A stretch of DNA of 64,000 nucleotides, from the NCBI RefSeq assembly GCF_018861295.1, contig NZ_JAHLDM010000023.1, forward strand, positions 1-64,000, written 5' to 3'. Below are positions 25,303-33,716 of this stretch, one piece after another (positions within the stretch are counted from its first letter, which is position 1; every line of letters begins with the position of its first letter). Below the pieces are notes generated by a model, which worked only from the letters and a program-made list of their open reading frames with translations, was not told where the DNA came from and did not search any database. The stretch is from Clostridium_AD estertheticum_D. GTDB lineage: Bacteria; Bacillota; Clostridia; Clostridiales; Clostridiaceae. A program made the position numbers and the translations under genes.

Positions 25303-25746
25303 TTAATTATGGGGCCAATTATTTATTAACTTTTCAAGAAATGCATTTATAATTTCTATTTTATCATCTTCAAGACTCTCAATATATTGGTTTAAATTTT
25401 TATAGGACTCATTATGATGCTTACAATGACCCAAATTAGCTATTTCACCCTTAGCTGTAAGATGATAATATACATCTTTCTTATTACTAACTGTATTATA
25501 TTGATCAACAAGTCCTTTCTTCTTAAGCTTACTAACCACTTGAGTTAAAGCACCATTTGTTATTGCCAATATACTTGATAATTCACTTGCGTTAACATTT
25601 TCATGATTTTTTATCGCTTCAATAGTATGAATCTCAGATTGATGTAATATATGCCCAGTTCCGTAGTCTCTAGGTATTTTGTTTGATTGATTAATTTTAT
25701 TTAATAATCTAATTATTTTTTCGAATATTTCAACATATTTTTCCAT
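25303..25746 (-). CDS. MarR family regulator
   Basis: About 147 residues with the MarR winged helix: H-Q-S-E-I-H-T-I-E-A-I, N-A-S-E-L-S-S-I-L-A-I-T-N-G-A-L-T-Q-V-V-S-K-L-K and wing Y-N-T-V-S-N-K-K-D-V-Y-Y-H-L-T. The frame also opens at GTG 25755 and ATG 25752; ATG 25746 after GGGTGA is my choice. It precedes the amidohydrolase/ATC-hydrolase pair by about 60 bp on the same strand. Direct repeats of TTTTAGTA(A/G)CTA-type sequence at 25767-25816 in front of it are likely operator half-sites for autoregulation. Confidence 0.9.
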   Translation of the reverse strand: MEKYVEIFEKIIRLLNKINQSNKIPRDYGTGHILHQSEIHTIEAIKNHENVNASELSSILAITNGALTQVVSKLKKKGLVDQYNTVSNKKDVYYHLTAKGEIANLGHCKHHNESYKNLNQYIESLEDDKIEIINAFLEKLINNWPHN

Positions 25747-25875
25747 AAGCATCACCCTAAGATTATTTTATAGCTACTAAAACATTTTGTCAAGTATATT
25801 TTAGTAACTAAAGTATTTTTAATTCTAATACGCCACGTAAAAGAACTCCCAAAGGCGCATAATGGATATATTTTA

Positions 25876-26008
25876 GAATAAAAATGAAAATCAAGAGGCA
25901 TTTGATCTTCTCTACTATGATGATTACTTAGTAACAGGCTTACCATTAATGCGACCTATATTTAAGGGTATTATAGAAGATAAATCGCCTAAAGATTGTA
26001 CCATATAA
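25876..26008 (+). pseudogene. Short C-terminal gene remnant
   Basis: The plus strand reads N-E-N-Q-E-A-F-D-L-L-Y-Y-D-D-Y-L-V-T-G and then L-P-L-M-R-P-I-F-K-G-I-I-E-D-K-S-P-K-D-C, followed by a stop, with no start codon in frame. It is convincing as protein sequence but of unknown family. It lies just before the spore-coat-like cluster. Confidence 0.4.
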
Positions 26009-26104
26009 TAATTATTATTTTAAAATTATATTTTATAGAAATGGGTAAGCTATAGTATACGCTGATTAATACAGTGTAACTTATATATTTGGAGGGAGAT
26101 ATTT

Positions 26105-26350
26105 ATGAATAATAAAAATGCTAATGTAAGCAGTAGTACTAGTGGTGCTACTTTACAATCAAGTAAAGAATCAACTGGGTTTAAGGTTGGTTCAGTAAAA
26201 GTGCTAAGTAATGAACAATCTTATGCGTCCAAGGACAATCCAAGCGCTGATATGTCTACTATGACTAATAATGTTAATTCTAGCACTCCAGAAGATGTAA
26301 AAGAATTTAATGCACGTTCAGAAGCTATTAGAGCTGCAGGTAAAAAATAA
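26105..26350 (+). CDS. Small serine/threonine/asparagine-rich protein
   Basis: 81 residues, hydrophilic and poor in hydrophobic residues apart from G-F-K-V-G-S-V-K-V-L in the middle; S, T and N make up a large share. There is no signal peptide or membrane helix. GGAGGGAG lies 8 nt before the ATG, and CATATAATA at 26002-26010 resembles a sporulation sigma -10. It precedes two small genes with spore-coat character, so a spore-layer or late-sporulation role is suggested by context only. Confidence 0.6.
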   Translation: MNNKNANVSSSTSGATLQSSKESTGFKVGSVKVLSNEQSYASKDNPSADMSTMTNNVNSSTPEDVKEFNARSEAIRAAGKK

Positions 26351-26428
26351 ACTAAGTATTTAGATTAAGAAAAGAGGTAACAGCTATGTTTTGAATCTAG
26401 TTTATAGGATAATAACTTTTATATTAGA

Positions 26429-26437
26429 CATAATATA
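26429..26437 (+). promoter_or_regulatory. Sporulation-sigma-like -10 element
   Basis: CATAATATA fits the CATANNNTA core of sigma-E/sigma-K promoters, with GGATAAT about 17 bp upstream, 36 bp before the first coat-like gene start. Visual match only. Confidence 0.4.
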
Positions 26438-26472
26438 ACGTAGTAAAATTTTATAATTTCGGAGGTATTAAT

Positions 26473-26691
26473 ATGAGACAACTATCAGACGGAGAGTTAT
26501 TATCCCTTACATCTTTATTAACTATGGAAAAAGACGGTTTGGCCGTTGCTAAAGTAATGAAGAATCTAATAAGCGATGAAGATTTACAAAAGCAAGCTGA
26601 AACTGGGGTTTTAGCAATGGAAGGAAGAATAAAAGGAGTACAACAATTTATTAACGAAAACCAAGTAACAATTACAGGAGGTACAAAATAA
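26473..26691 (+). CDS. Small spore-coat-cluster protein
   Basis: 72 residues, predicted all-helical (L-S-D-G-E-L-L-S-L-T-S-L-L-T-M-E-K-D and then A-V-A-K-V-M-K-N-L-I, ending Q-Q-F-I-N-E-N-Q-V). It has an excellent GGAGG site. Its stop is 1 bp before the start of the CotF-like gene, so the two are translated together. Short proteins of this type are found beside CotF-like coat proteins in clostridia. It probably assembles with its partner on the spore; family knowledge is limited. Confidence 0.7.
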   Translation: MRQLSDGELLSLTSLLTMEKDGLAVAKVMKNLISDEDLQKQAETGVLAMEGRIKGVQQFINENQVTITGGTK

Positions 26692-26692
26692 T

Positions 26693-26992
26693 ATGGGGAC
26701 TTTGTTAAACAACATTGTTAAAGGAAATACAGATATTAATGATGAAGTAATAGTTGGGAATATGATTAGTTCTGCAACAAGTGCAGCAGATGCGTATCTA
26801 GCTGCAACTTTGACAAGCTCGACACCTGAACTAAGAGCGTTATATTCAACTAGCTTAAATGGCATAATAGGTGGTCAATCAGCGTTAACAGCCCTAGCTG
26901 TAAATCGCGGATGGGCAACCCCTTATAATAAACCTTCTCAGCAATTAGCAGATACTTGTAAAAAATCTGAAACTACAGTTGAGAATAAATAA
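26693..26992 (+). CDS. CotF-like spore coat protein
   Basis: 99 residues, helical, resembling the Coat-F domain: D-E-V-I-V-G-N-M-I-S-S-A-T-S-A-A-D-A-Y near 18-36, S-T-P-E-L-R-A-L-Y near 43-51, and the tail N-R-G-W-A-T-P-Y-N-K-P, where CotF relatives have the G-W-Y-x-P-Y motif. It is translationally coupled to the 26473 gene. Its presence on a plasmid-like replicon implies that the host sporulates and that the spore surface may differ between carriers and non-carriers. Confidence 0.75.
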   Translation: MGTLLNNIVKGNTDINDEVIVGNMISSATSAADAYLAATLTSSTPELRALYSTSLNGIIGGQSALTALAVNRGWATPYNKPSQQLADTCKKSETTVENK

Positions 26993-27005
26993 ATTCAAAA
27001 ATAAC

Positions 27006-27033
27006 CACCTTTGGAATATAATTTCCAAAGGTG
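27006..27033 (+). terminator. Terminator of the coat-like cluster
   Basis: CACCTTTGGAA and TTCCAAAGGTG form an 11-bp stem with a short loop 14 bp after the CotF-like stop codon. Confidence 0.7.
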
Positions 27034-27102
27034 TGTACATCAATATTAAATAAAATAATGTTTTCAAATGCAGAAACACTCGTTATTTGTTTAGATCACA
27101 AA

Positions 27103-27143
27103 AATTAAATGGAGGAGCATAAGACAAGCTCCTCCATTTAATT
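27103..27143. terminator. Strong hairpin between convergent genes
   Basis: Perfect 16-bp arms (27103-27118 and 27128-27143) with a 9-nt loop and A/T flanks. It serves as terminator for the minus-strand acetyltransferase and a barrier for the coat-like cluster. Confidence 0.75.
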
Positions 27144-27201
27144 ATTCTAGTATTATTGTTTTCCTTGGTCAATGTACAGCAAATAATTATATTATGAATA
27201 A

Positions 27202-27807
27202 TTACAGGAGGTCTAACTTCGAGTCTTTTTCTGTAATTACTCTTATTGGTTTGCACGGATTCCCATATGCAAGATAGTTATCTGGTATATCTTTTGTAAC
27301 AACACTGCCAGCGCCGATGACTGCGTTATTTCCAATATGAACACCACCGCAAACCACAACGTTACAAGCAATCCAAACATTGTTTCCAATATGGATTTCC
27401 TTTGCGTATTCAGATACAGACACATGTCCGTCCTCGTATTTCATGGCAACTCTTTCTTCGGGAATGAGCGGATGTGATGATGCCATGAGGGAAACGTTAG
27501 GTCCAAGCATAACATTATCACCGATATAAATTTTACCATCATCTAAAATTGTGGTATTAAAGTTCGCACCGAAATTTTCACCGATAAACGTATGGCACCC
27601 GTAATTAAATTGTATAGGACCTTGCAAATAATATTTTTTCCCGATTTTTCCGATAAATTCTTTGATTATTGGTAGACGGCTTTCATCGTACTCATCAAGC
27701 AAATTAAATTTCTGACATAGTATATGCGTCTTATGTTTAATATCTCGAAGTTCTTTAGTACGGGCATCAAACAGCCTGCCCGCAAATATTTTTTCTTCTT
27801 CTTTCAT
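27202..27807 (-). CDS. Sugar O-acetyltransferase (maltose/galactoside type)
   Basis: 201 residues. The N-terminal helical mac domain (E-E-K-I-F-A-G-R-L-F-D, then R-L-P-I-I-K-E-F) is followed by left-handed beta-helix hexapeptide repeats (F-I-G-E-N-F, I-Y-I-G-D-N-V, I-H-I-G-N-N-V-W-I). The catalytic His lies in M-A-S-S-H-P-L-I-P near 111-119, and the C-terminal capping segment N-Y-L-A-Y-G-N-P-C-K-P is present. The family acetylates sugars from acetyl-CoA. Length is normal. AGGAGGT precedes the ATG. It is on the same strand as the esterase gene upstream (about 60 bp gap), making an acetylation/deacetylation pair. Confidence 0.92.
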   Translation of the reverse strand: MKEEEKIFAGRLFDARTKELRDIKHKTHILCQKFNLLDEYDESRLPIIKEFIGKIGKKYYLQGPIQFNYGCHTFIGENFGANFNTTILDDGKIYIGDNVMLGPNVSLMASSHPLIPEERVAMKYEDGHVSVSEYAKEIHIGNNVWIACNVVVCGGVHIGNNAVIGAGSVVTKDIPDNYLAYGNPCKPIRVITEKDSKLDLL

Positions 27808-27865
27808 AGGTTACCTCCTAAAAATAATAGATTTGATTCGCAGGATATAAACCGACTTTTATAAT

Positions 27866-28657
27866 TTAACATCCATAAAACTTTAGATACTTTTCAATAT
27901 TCGATTGTATATATTTAGCACTGTGATTACCAAGGAACACATGATTTTGAGAATTTATGCCTTTTTCTTTCAATATTTTATGTAAGGTTGAACAACCTTC
28001 ATAAAATCTACCTTCATCATTATCTCCAGCATCAAGATAAACATCAATATCAAAAGAAATATTATTTTTTCTTGCAATATATATTGGATCATATTTTTCC
28101 CACACACCCATGTCTTTAAAATATGGCTTGTCTTCCTCTTCAAGTTTCAGTTCTAAAGCAGGCATATGACCTCCTACTTTTGAAAACATATGCTGATGTC
28201 GAAATGTATTGTGAAGAGCTGCATAGCCACCAGCAGAGGCCCCTCCTATATATCTTCCTTTTCTATCTTTTATAGTATTAAAAGTTTTATCCGTTAAAGG
28301 TACTATTTCTTTAATAAAGTAATCTTCATACATTCCTAAATTTATAATTCGATTATTCTCTAAAGGATTAGGCGCCTCTTTACAGATTAAGGATGAGTTC
28401 ACCCCCCGGCTGTTTTCAATTCTTGGACATACAATTATCAAAGGCTTAATTTTACCATCTTTTATCATTCGATCAGCTTTTGTGTTTATGTCCATTTCAA
28501 ACATTATATTTTCGTTCCCACTTCTCCCATGTAGAAAATATAATACAGGCAGAGGCGTTGAATTATTATAGCATTCAGGTAAATATACCAGCATTGCCAT
28601 TTCTTTATCAAGTACATCGCTATAAAAGTTTACTTTTTCTACTTTTGATTTATTCAT
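27866..28657 (-). CDS. Putative esterase (esterase D / PF00756 family)
   Basis: 263 residues, an alpha/beta hydrolase of the EstD/feruloyl-esterase-like group: V-L-Y-F-L-H-G-R-S-G (oxyanion region, about 38-47), nucleophile elbow G-G-A-S-A-G-G-Y near 138-145, acid region V-Y-L-D-A-G-D-N-D-E near 207-216 and final F-L-G-N-H-S-A-K-Y with the catalytic His. No signal peptide is seen, so it is cytoplasmic. A fragment of a closely related gene lies at 10717-10790. It is grouped with a sugar acetyltransferase. Confidence 0.88.
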   Translation of the reverse strand: MNKSKVEKVNFYSDVLDKEMAMLVYLPECYNNSTPLPVLYFLHGRSGNENIMFEMDINTKADRMIKDGKIKPLIIVCPRIENSRGVNSSLICKEAPNPLENNRIINLGMYEDYFIKEIVPLTDKTFNTIKDRKGRYIGGASAGGYAALHNTFRHQHMFSKVGGHMPALELKLEEEDKPYFKDMGVWEKYDPIYIARKNNISFDIDVYLDAGDNDEGRFYEGCSTLHKILKEKGINSQNHVFLGNHSAKYIQSNIEKYLKFYGC

Positions 28658-28805
28658 TTTTGTAGCACCTCATTTGGAATTGAATCGTACGAATACAATA
28701 TAGGTTATTTATCATACTTATAATACCATAATTTTAAAATAAAGTATATTTACAACGATTTTAAAATGGCATATAGCCTAAATGTGAGTTACATTTAAAA
28801 TATTA

Positions 28806-28834
28806 ATTGTATTAGTACAAAGATAGTATTATTT
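28806..28834. repeat. Short dispersed repeat, copy 1
   Basis: TTAATTGTATTAGTACAAAG followed by ATAGTATT recurs with one change at 49800-49828. Both copies lie just beyond gene ends and may be recombination scars. Confidence 0.5.
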
Positions 28835-29434
28835 CTTTTTAGGAAATAGCTTATCTTTATAGTAAGAGTCTGCCTGATATATTGCTCCTAATGGATTATG
28901 TGCTAAAACCCTATCTTTTACTGCAAAAACTGTTATTGGAGCTTCTGAATATTTTATAAATAAAGAATCATGTCCAACACATAAACCCAAAACAATATTT
29001 AAATCAGTTTTAGCTTCATTTAAAAAATTCGCCTGACCTATTGGGTTACACATTGGCACATTTGAATCTATATCAATAAAATCTTTTGATATACCTCCAT
29101 TTTTACAAATTACAGAATTTACAGTAAATCCATTATAACTAAGAACCTTATTTAAAATCTTAGCTTCGTTAGATAAGCCAACGCAAAATGCAATTCCTAT
29201 GTTTTTATACTGACATCTTTTAGCGAAATCAATTGTTTCTTCTAATCTTGTCTTTTCACCATATCCGTCACTCACAACTAATGCTGATGCTTTAGCAATT
29301 TTAAAATTTTCTTCATCTTTATAAATTTCTTTAATTTTTTTCATTTTCTCATCAAGACTCGGACAATTTTTAGGTGCTTTATCCAGTTCTTTTTTATTAC
29401 AAGCATGGATGGAACATAATGCACAATTATACAT
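28829..29434 (-). CDS. DUF1847 family protein
   Basis: 201 residues. The N-terminus is cysteine-rich (M-Y-N-C-A-L-C-S-I-H-A-C) with a further C-P-S at 24-26, a probable metal site. The core has S-A-L-V-V-S-D-G-Y, then G-I-A-F-C-V-G-L, C-K-N-G-G-I-S-K, and C-N-P-I-G-Q-A, ending in H-N-P-L-G-A-I-Y. These are marks of DUF1847, a family of small clostridial metal-binding proteins of unknown reaction. It is transcribed alone with the last-gene hairpin lacking. Function unknown. Confidence 0.85.
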   Translation of the reverse strand: MYNCALCSIHACNKKELDKAPKNCPSLDEKMKKIKEIYKDEENFKIAKASALVVSDGYGEKTRLEETIDFAKRCQYKNIGIAFCVGLSNEAKILNKVLSYNGFTVNSVICKNGGISKDFIDIDSNVPMCNPIGQANFLNEAKTDLNIVLGLCVGHDSLFIKYSEAPITVFAVKDRVLAHNPLGAIYQADSYYKDKLFPKKK

Positions 29435-29587
29435 AAAAAACCTTCTTTCATATAATCTTTATAATTATTTAATCATAACATAATTACCATAAATTAAGAT
29501 AAAACTATGTTATTCGAACCATACAAATTGTAATTTCCTGTTTGATTTTCTCGTTAGAAACAATAGTGGATAGGCAGTCCATTTTAT

Positions 29588-30565
29588 TTACTTTCGCACT
29601 GGTCTGATATACTTAAGAAACCGTTCCGGATTATAATAAAGGTAAATTATTCTACCGGGGGAAGTATCAAAGCAGTAGCCAGTGATTGCAAAATCAAAAG
29701 TTGCCATTGCCTTTTCAATTTTTTCCTCTACACTACGATTTTCCTGCTCATAATCAAATGGCCCATGTTCAAAAACAATATACTCGGCTTCGGGAACATT
29801 AATCATAAGCATTTGTGTTGGTACTTCGCCTTTATAATCAAAAGGAAGACGTGTACCGTAACACTCTGTGCGTGGAATACCCCAATCGCAGAGTCTGCCG
29901 TCCTGGTCGTTAATGTACGCCATAATCTGACCGCTCCCGCTGTTAGATTCGCTCCCACCATCGTCATCCAATTTGCCCTTGATACTATCGAGTAAGCCGC
30001 AAATTGTTTCACAGTCCTGTCCCGGAATAAGACTTTGCTTTTGCCAAAAATCCCAATACCCATTACTCTCATAGTTTTTAATGTGTAAAAATTTGTGTGC
30101 GGGAATGGTTACAAAATAAATTTTAACATCATCTGTAGATTTCATCATACCAATCTCTCCCAATCCTAAAAAGTAGCGGTCGAAAGGGTTTATTTTTGTA
30201 CGAAGAACGACAGGCTTAGGCTTTTTTCGGTATTCACTAGGAGTTACACCATATGTTCCCTTGAAAGCTCTGGTAAAAGCTTCATGTGATGAAAAACTAT
30301 AATTAAAAGCAATATCCAAAAGGCTTTTTTCACTATCCCGAACCTCTTTTAGTGCAAAGGCTAATTTTCTATGCCGCAGATAATCCCTAAATTGCATACC
30401 CGATATTTCTTTGAATTTTCTCGTTGTATAAAATTCGGAATAACCCAACCTGCGAGAAAGAGATCGTAGTGTCAAGGCTTCACCATTATAATTTTTAATA
30501 CATTTGTCAATTTCATCAACGATTATTTGAATTTGCTTTTTCCACTCGTACATTCGTATGTTCAC
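29588..30565 (-). CDS. AraC-type regulator with GyrI-like effector domain
   Basis: 325 residues. Two helix-turn-helix units at about 25-120 (S-R-R-L-G-Y-S-E-F-Y, R-D-Y-L-R-H-R-K-L-A, I-A-F-N-Y-S-F-S-S-H-E-A-F-T-R-A-F) are followed by a GyrI/BmrR-type ligand-binding domain (about 150-325; I-P-A-H-K-F-L-H-I, then V-P-E-A-E-Y-I-V-F-E-H-G-P). Such proteins (Rob/BmrR style) sense hydrophobic compounds and activate efflux genes. It lies directly downstream of the MATE transporter on the same strand (24-bp gap), its likely target. The start ATG 30565 has a GAGGTG site. Confidence 0.9.
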   Translation of the reverse strand: MNIRMYEWKKQIQIIVDEIDKCIKNYNGEALTLRSLSRRLGYSEFYTTRKFKEISGMQFRDYLRHRKLAFALKEVRDSEKSLLDIAFNYSFSSHEAFTRAFKGTYGVTPSEYRKKPKPVVLRTKINPFDRYFLGLGEIGMMKSTDDVKIYFVTIPAHKFLHIKNYESNGYWDFWQKQSLIPGQDCETICGLLDSIKGKLDDDGGSESNSGSGQIMAYINDQDGRLCDWGIPRTECYGTRLPFDYKGEVPTQMLMINVPEAEYIVFEHGPFDYEQENRSVEEKIEKAMATFDFAITGYCFDTSPGRIIYLYYNPERFLKYIRPVRK

Positions 30566-30589
30566 CTCGTTTCAATCACCCTACACTTA

Positions 30590-31969
30590 TTATAAAGAAA
30601 TAGAGAGATTACTGCTTGATTTTACTTGCTGTTTTTTTATTTTTTTATTGGTTTTAATAGCCATAATAATAATCAACAGTGTTGCCAATAAGTCCGCAAT
30701 TGGTTGTGAAAATATAACTCCGTCTAATTTTAGAATTCTAGGAAGAATAAGGACCAATGGAATAAAAAATATTCCCTGCCTACTTAAACAAGCAATACTA
30801 CCTTCTTTTCCTTTCCCAAGGGCTAAAAACAGGCAAGCATAAACCATTTGAAATCCAAAAGGTATGAACATCACAGCCTGTGCTCTTAATGCCTTACTTC
30901 CAATCCTAATCATATCTGTATCATGACCAAAAGCTGAAATTATAGATGGTGCAAATATAAATATTAGAATAGACATGCAAAGGCAAAATATGGTTGACCA
31001 CTTTAAAGAAAATTTTATAGACTCTTCTAATCTGTCATATCGCTTTGCTCCATAATTGTATCCAGCAAATGGTTGAAAACCTTTTGTATATCCAAATACT
31101 ACATACATACCCATTGCCATTATTCGAGTTACTGCTCCCATAGCTGCAACAGCAGAATCCCCATAAGTACTTGCTGCACTATTAGTAAGTCCTATAGCTG
31201 AACTTGTTAAAAGTTGATATACTAGGGTTGGAATTCCAACCTTGAAAATTTCTCCATAGATTTTTTTGTCGAAAGAAAAGTAATGTATTGAAAATCTTAT
31301 GGAGCCTTTTTTTTCTAAAATATAATATAGATAAAAGATCATTGTAATAATTAATGAGCACACTGTAGCTATTGCAGATCCTGCTATACCAAATCGAAAT
31401 ACATAAATAAAAATTGGGTTTAAAATAATATTTATTATTGATCCAATTAACATTGAAGTCATAGTAAATTTTGTTGCTCCTTCAGATGTAACCAAATTAT
31501 TCATAGTAACCGTGAATATATTAATTATAGATCCAACAATGTAGATTCTTGCATAGATCCTTGCATACGGTAATATGCTTTTAGTTGCGCCAAAAGCAAT
31601 TAAAATATTATCTAGAAAACATAAAGAGATAATAATTACAACTACACCAACTATTAAACTAGAATATAACGCTGTAGCGGCAGTCCTATTTGCTTGCTCG
31701 CGATCTCCACTTCCTAAAAGACGGGATATGTATGATGCAGCTCCACTTCCAAAAGTCATTCCTAGTCCAATAATTACTTGAGTAAGGGGAAATGCTATGG
31801 ATACCGCACCCATTTGGCTTGTTCCTAATCCTCCAACAAAATAGGCATCAACCACATTATAAAAACCAGTTACCAACATACCAATTATAGTTGGCAAACC
31901 AAGCATTATAAGTGCCTTAGGCACTTTTTCTTTCTCCATAATTTGCAACTTTCCATTTTTTGCATTCAT
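30590..31969 (-). CDS. MATE family efflux transporter
   Basis: 459 residues with about 12 membrane helices in two similar halves. Family marks: D-A-Y-F-V-G-G-L-G-T-S-Q-M-G-A-V-S-I-A near 46-64, G-S-G-A-A-S-Y-I-S-R-L-L-G-S-G near 78-92, and the second-half counterpart G-Y-T-K-G-F-Q-P-F-A-G-Y-N-Y-G-A near 300-315. MATE proteins export cationic drugs by Na+ or H+ antiport. Its neighbour is an AraC/GyrI-type regulator typical for multidrug sensing. AGGAAAG precedes the start weakly. Substrate range unknown. Confidence 0.93.
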   Translation of the reverse strand: MNAKNGKLQIMEKEKVPKALIMLGLPTIIGMLVTGFYNVVDAYFVGGLGTSQMGAVSIAFPLTQVIIGLGMTFGSGAASYISRLLGSGDREQANRTAATALYSSLIVGVVVIIISLCFLDNILIAFGATKSILPYARIYARIYIVGSIINIFTVTMNNLVTSEGATKFTMTSMLIGSIINIILNPIFIYVFRFGIAGSAIATVCSLIITMIFYLYYILEKKGSIRFSIHYFSFDKKIYGEIFKVGIPTLVYQLLTSSAIGLTNSAASTYGDSAVAAMGAVTRIMAMGMYVVFGYTKGFQPFAGYNYGAKRYDRLEESIKFSLKWSTIFCLCMSILIFIFAPSIISAFGHDTDMIRIGSKALRAQAVMFIPFGFQMVYACLFLALGKGKEGSIACLSRQGIFFIPLVLILPRILKLDGVIFSQPIADLLATLLIIIMAIKTNKKIKKQQVKSSSNLSISL

Positions 31970-32147
31970 TAAATTCCAATCCTTTCTGTTTAAAATTTGA
32001 AAATTCTAAATTTACATTTGTTATTGGACTAGTACCAGCATAACTGATAATAGTTCAAAGTAATATTGAAAAACTAGTAAAATACTTGAATTTATAGGCC
32101 GTTATTTTTATTAGCGTACGAAATATCATTTTTGCGTAAGCTACCCC

Positions 32148-32720
32148 TCAAAGGCTTTGTTTTTGAAATATGTTGAAGGACTCTTTCTTTAAAAAATCAA
32201 ATGACTTTAAATGCATGAAACCTGCGTCCAACATAATTTTTTGTATTTCATTCTCTTGAGTGCAGTGTCCTGGGAAGCCAACATATCTCCACTTTATATT
32301 TGTTGGAAGCCATTCAATAATTGCAATTTTGCATCCTGGTTTTATACAGTTTTTTATATTCTTAAAATAGTTAACTGGGCTTGTTATGTGATGAAATACA
32401 TTCCTCATAAAAATAAGATCGTAACTTGTATTGGGTAATGGACATCGATTTTCATTGCTGATTACAATTTTAATATTCTGAATTTTATCACGCTTCAATA
32501 TCTTGTTTATATGTGATAAAAACTTTTGGTTTGTGTCAATAGCAAATACTTTTCCAGCTGTTCCTATGATTTTTGAGAATTCAAAAGTAAAATATCCACC
32601 ACCAGAACCAATGTCAGCAATTGTATTTCCTTTTTTGATTTCGAGGCTTTTAATTACTTGACGGCTGTCTTTCTTTGCTCTAATGTTAAGCATAACTGCT
32701 CGAATAGATGTTGAATTCAT
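32148..32720 (-). CDS. Class I SAM-dependent methyltransferase
   Basis: 190 residues. SAM motif I is I-A-D-I-G-S-G-G-G-Y-F near 35-45, acidic post-I residue in V-F-A-I-D-T-N, motif II Y-D-L-I-F-M-R-N-V-F-H-H-I near 100-112, then I-A-I-I-E-W-L-P. It is the small UbiE/methyltransferase-11 type. AGGAGG lies 9 nt before the ATG. It is preceded 100 bp upstream on the same strand by a MarR regulator that probably controls it. The acceptor molecule is unknown. Confidence 0.9.
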   Translation of the reverse strand: MNSTSIRAVMLNIRAKKDSRQVIKSLEIKKGNTIADIGSGGGYFTFEFSKIIGTAGKVFAIDTNQKFLSHINKILKRDKIQNIKIVISNENRCPLPNTSYDLIFMRNVFHHITSPVNYFKNIKNCIKPGCKIAIIEWLPTNIKWRYVGFPGHCTQENEIQKIMLDAGFMHLKSFDFLKKESFNIFQKQSL

Positions 32721-32838
32721 TTATATGTCCTCCTAAAATTAAATTTGCCCATAAATTTATATCAATTTAATATTTGCAAAGAGTATAGGTACTGTACGCT
32801 TTGGTTAAAAAATATTGCTTTTCAGCAATATTTAAGCA

Positions 32839-33330
32839 TTATTTTTTTCTTATATCAAAAGTATCAATTTTTTCTTCAAGAGAGTTTAAAAATTTCTTTA
32901 AGAATCCCTCTTGCTCCTCTGAGGCATCTTTTAAAACCTCGTTAACAATATTATCAAATTCTTGATGGATCTTTTCATGGTGTATATGCGCAATTTCTCC
33001 TTTGGGTGTTAGTCGTAATATTAGTTTTGACAAATTATAAGGATCAATTTCTTTTATGATCATGCCTTTTTTCTGAAGTTTCATTGTTATTTGAGAAACT
33101 GCTCCTTTCGTCACCCCTAATTTTTCTGCAATACCAGTAACATGAATGCCTTCATTTTCCTTTATAGCTTTAATCATGTGAATTTCAGCATAAAAAAGCT
33201 GTTTATCTGTCCCATAATAACTAGTTTGTTTATCAATCTCTGAAAATTTTGTTACTAACCTCAAAAATGTGTAGCTAATTTTTAATTTGTTATCAAAATT
33301 TAAATTTATCATAAAAATAGTGTATAGCAT
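32839..33330 (-). CDS. MarR family regulator
   Basis: 163 residues from ATG 33330, or 157 from ATG 33312. The winged helix reads Y-A-E-I-H-M-I-K-A-I, T-G-I-A-E-K-L-G-V-T-K-G-A-V-S-Q-I-T-M-K-L and ends R-L-T-P-K-G-E. A promoter (TTGACA 33347-33342, TACACT 33324-33319) and a 25-bp dyad at 33317-33341 overlap the first codons, so ATG 33312 would give an almost leaderless message. No ribosome site is present at either start. It is likely autoregulated and controls the methyltransferase downstream. Confidence 0.88.
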   Translation of the reverse strand: MLYTIFMINLNFDNKLKISYTFLRLVTKFSEIDKQTSYYGTDKQLFYAEIHMIKAIKENEGIHVTGIAEKLGVTKGAVSQITMKLQKKGMIIKEIDPYNLSKLILRLTPKGEIAHIHHEKIHQEFDNIVNEVLKDASEEQEGFLKKFLNSLEEKIDTFDIRKK

Positions 33331-33347
33331 GTAGACACTATTGTCAA
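33317..33347 (-). promoter_or_regulatory. MarR promoter with overlapping operator dyad
   Basis: TTGACA (33347-33342) and TACACT (33324-33319) with 17-bp spacing. The dyad ATAGTGTATA / TAGACACTAT (33317-33326 and 33332-33341, one mismatch) covers the -10 and spacer, as expected for repression by the MarR protein. Confidence 0.65.
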
Positions 33348-33440
33348 TACACTGGTTAAATTATTAAAAACAATGCAAATAGGTACAGTTTCGAGATACA
33401 GTCTCGTATCAGTACATTCTATATGTTTATAAAAATAGTA

Positions 33441-33500
33441 TATAATGGTATAATATTTTTAAAAGTTGGAGAAATCGAGCCAAGAGATGATGGCTTTTTT
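33441..33500 (+). ncRNA. Possible short terminated transcript
   Basis: TATAAT at 33441-33446 could serve as a -10 element. About 35 bp later AGCCA / TGGCT (33478-33482, 33491-33495) form a small stem followed by TTTTTT. This could be a short leader or small RNA upstream of the second two-component module. The stem is short, so the call is weak. The rest of 33331-33716 shows only another AGCCAC/GTGGCT dyad near 33540-33573. Confidence 0.3.
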
Positions 33501-33716
33501 CTATTTTTATATGAAAGAGTAAGATAGTAACAGGTAAAGCCACGTACTTGAGTTAATATCCAGCATGTGGCTCATTTCTCTGAAATCCAGGATAACTTTT
33601 CTTAACGATAATTTTGCACAAATTGCGAGACCTACCCATTATACTAAAAATATAGATAATAATATGCAGCTAAATTTAGCGAAAAAATATTTAGATGGAA
33701 GAAAGGATAAAAACAA

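Noticed and set aside
25752..25946. 64-codon minus-strand frame upstream of the MarR gene
   Set aside because: It covers the MarR promoter/operator region, and the plus strand there carries a more protein-like remnant (25876-26008).
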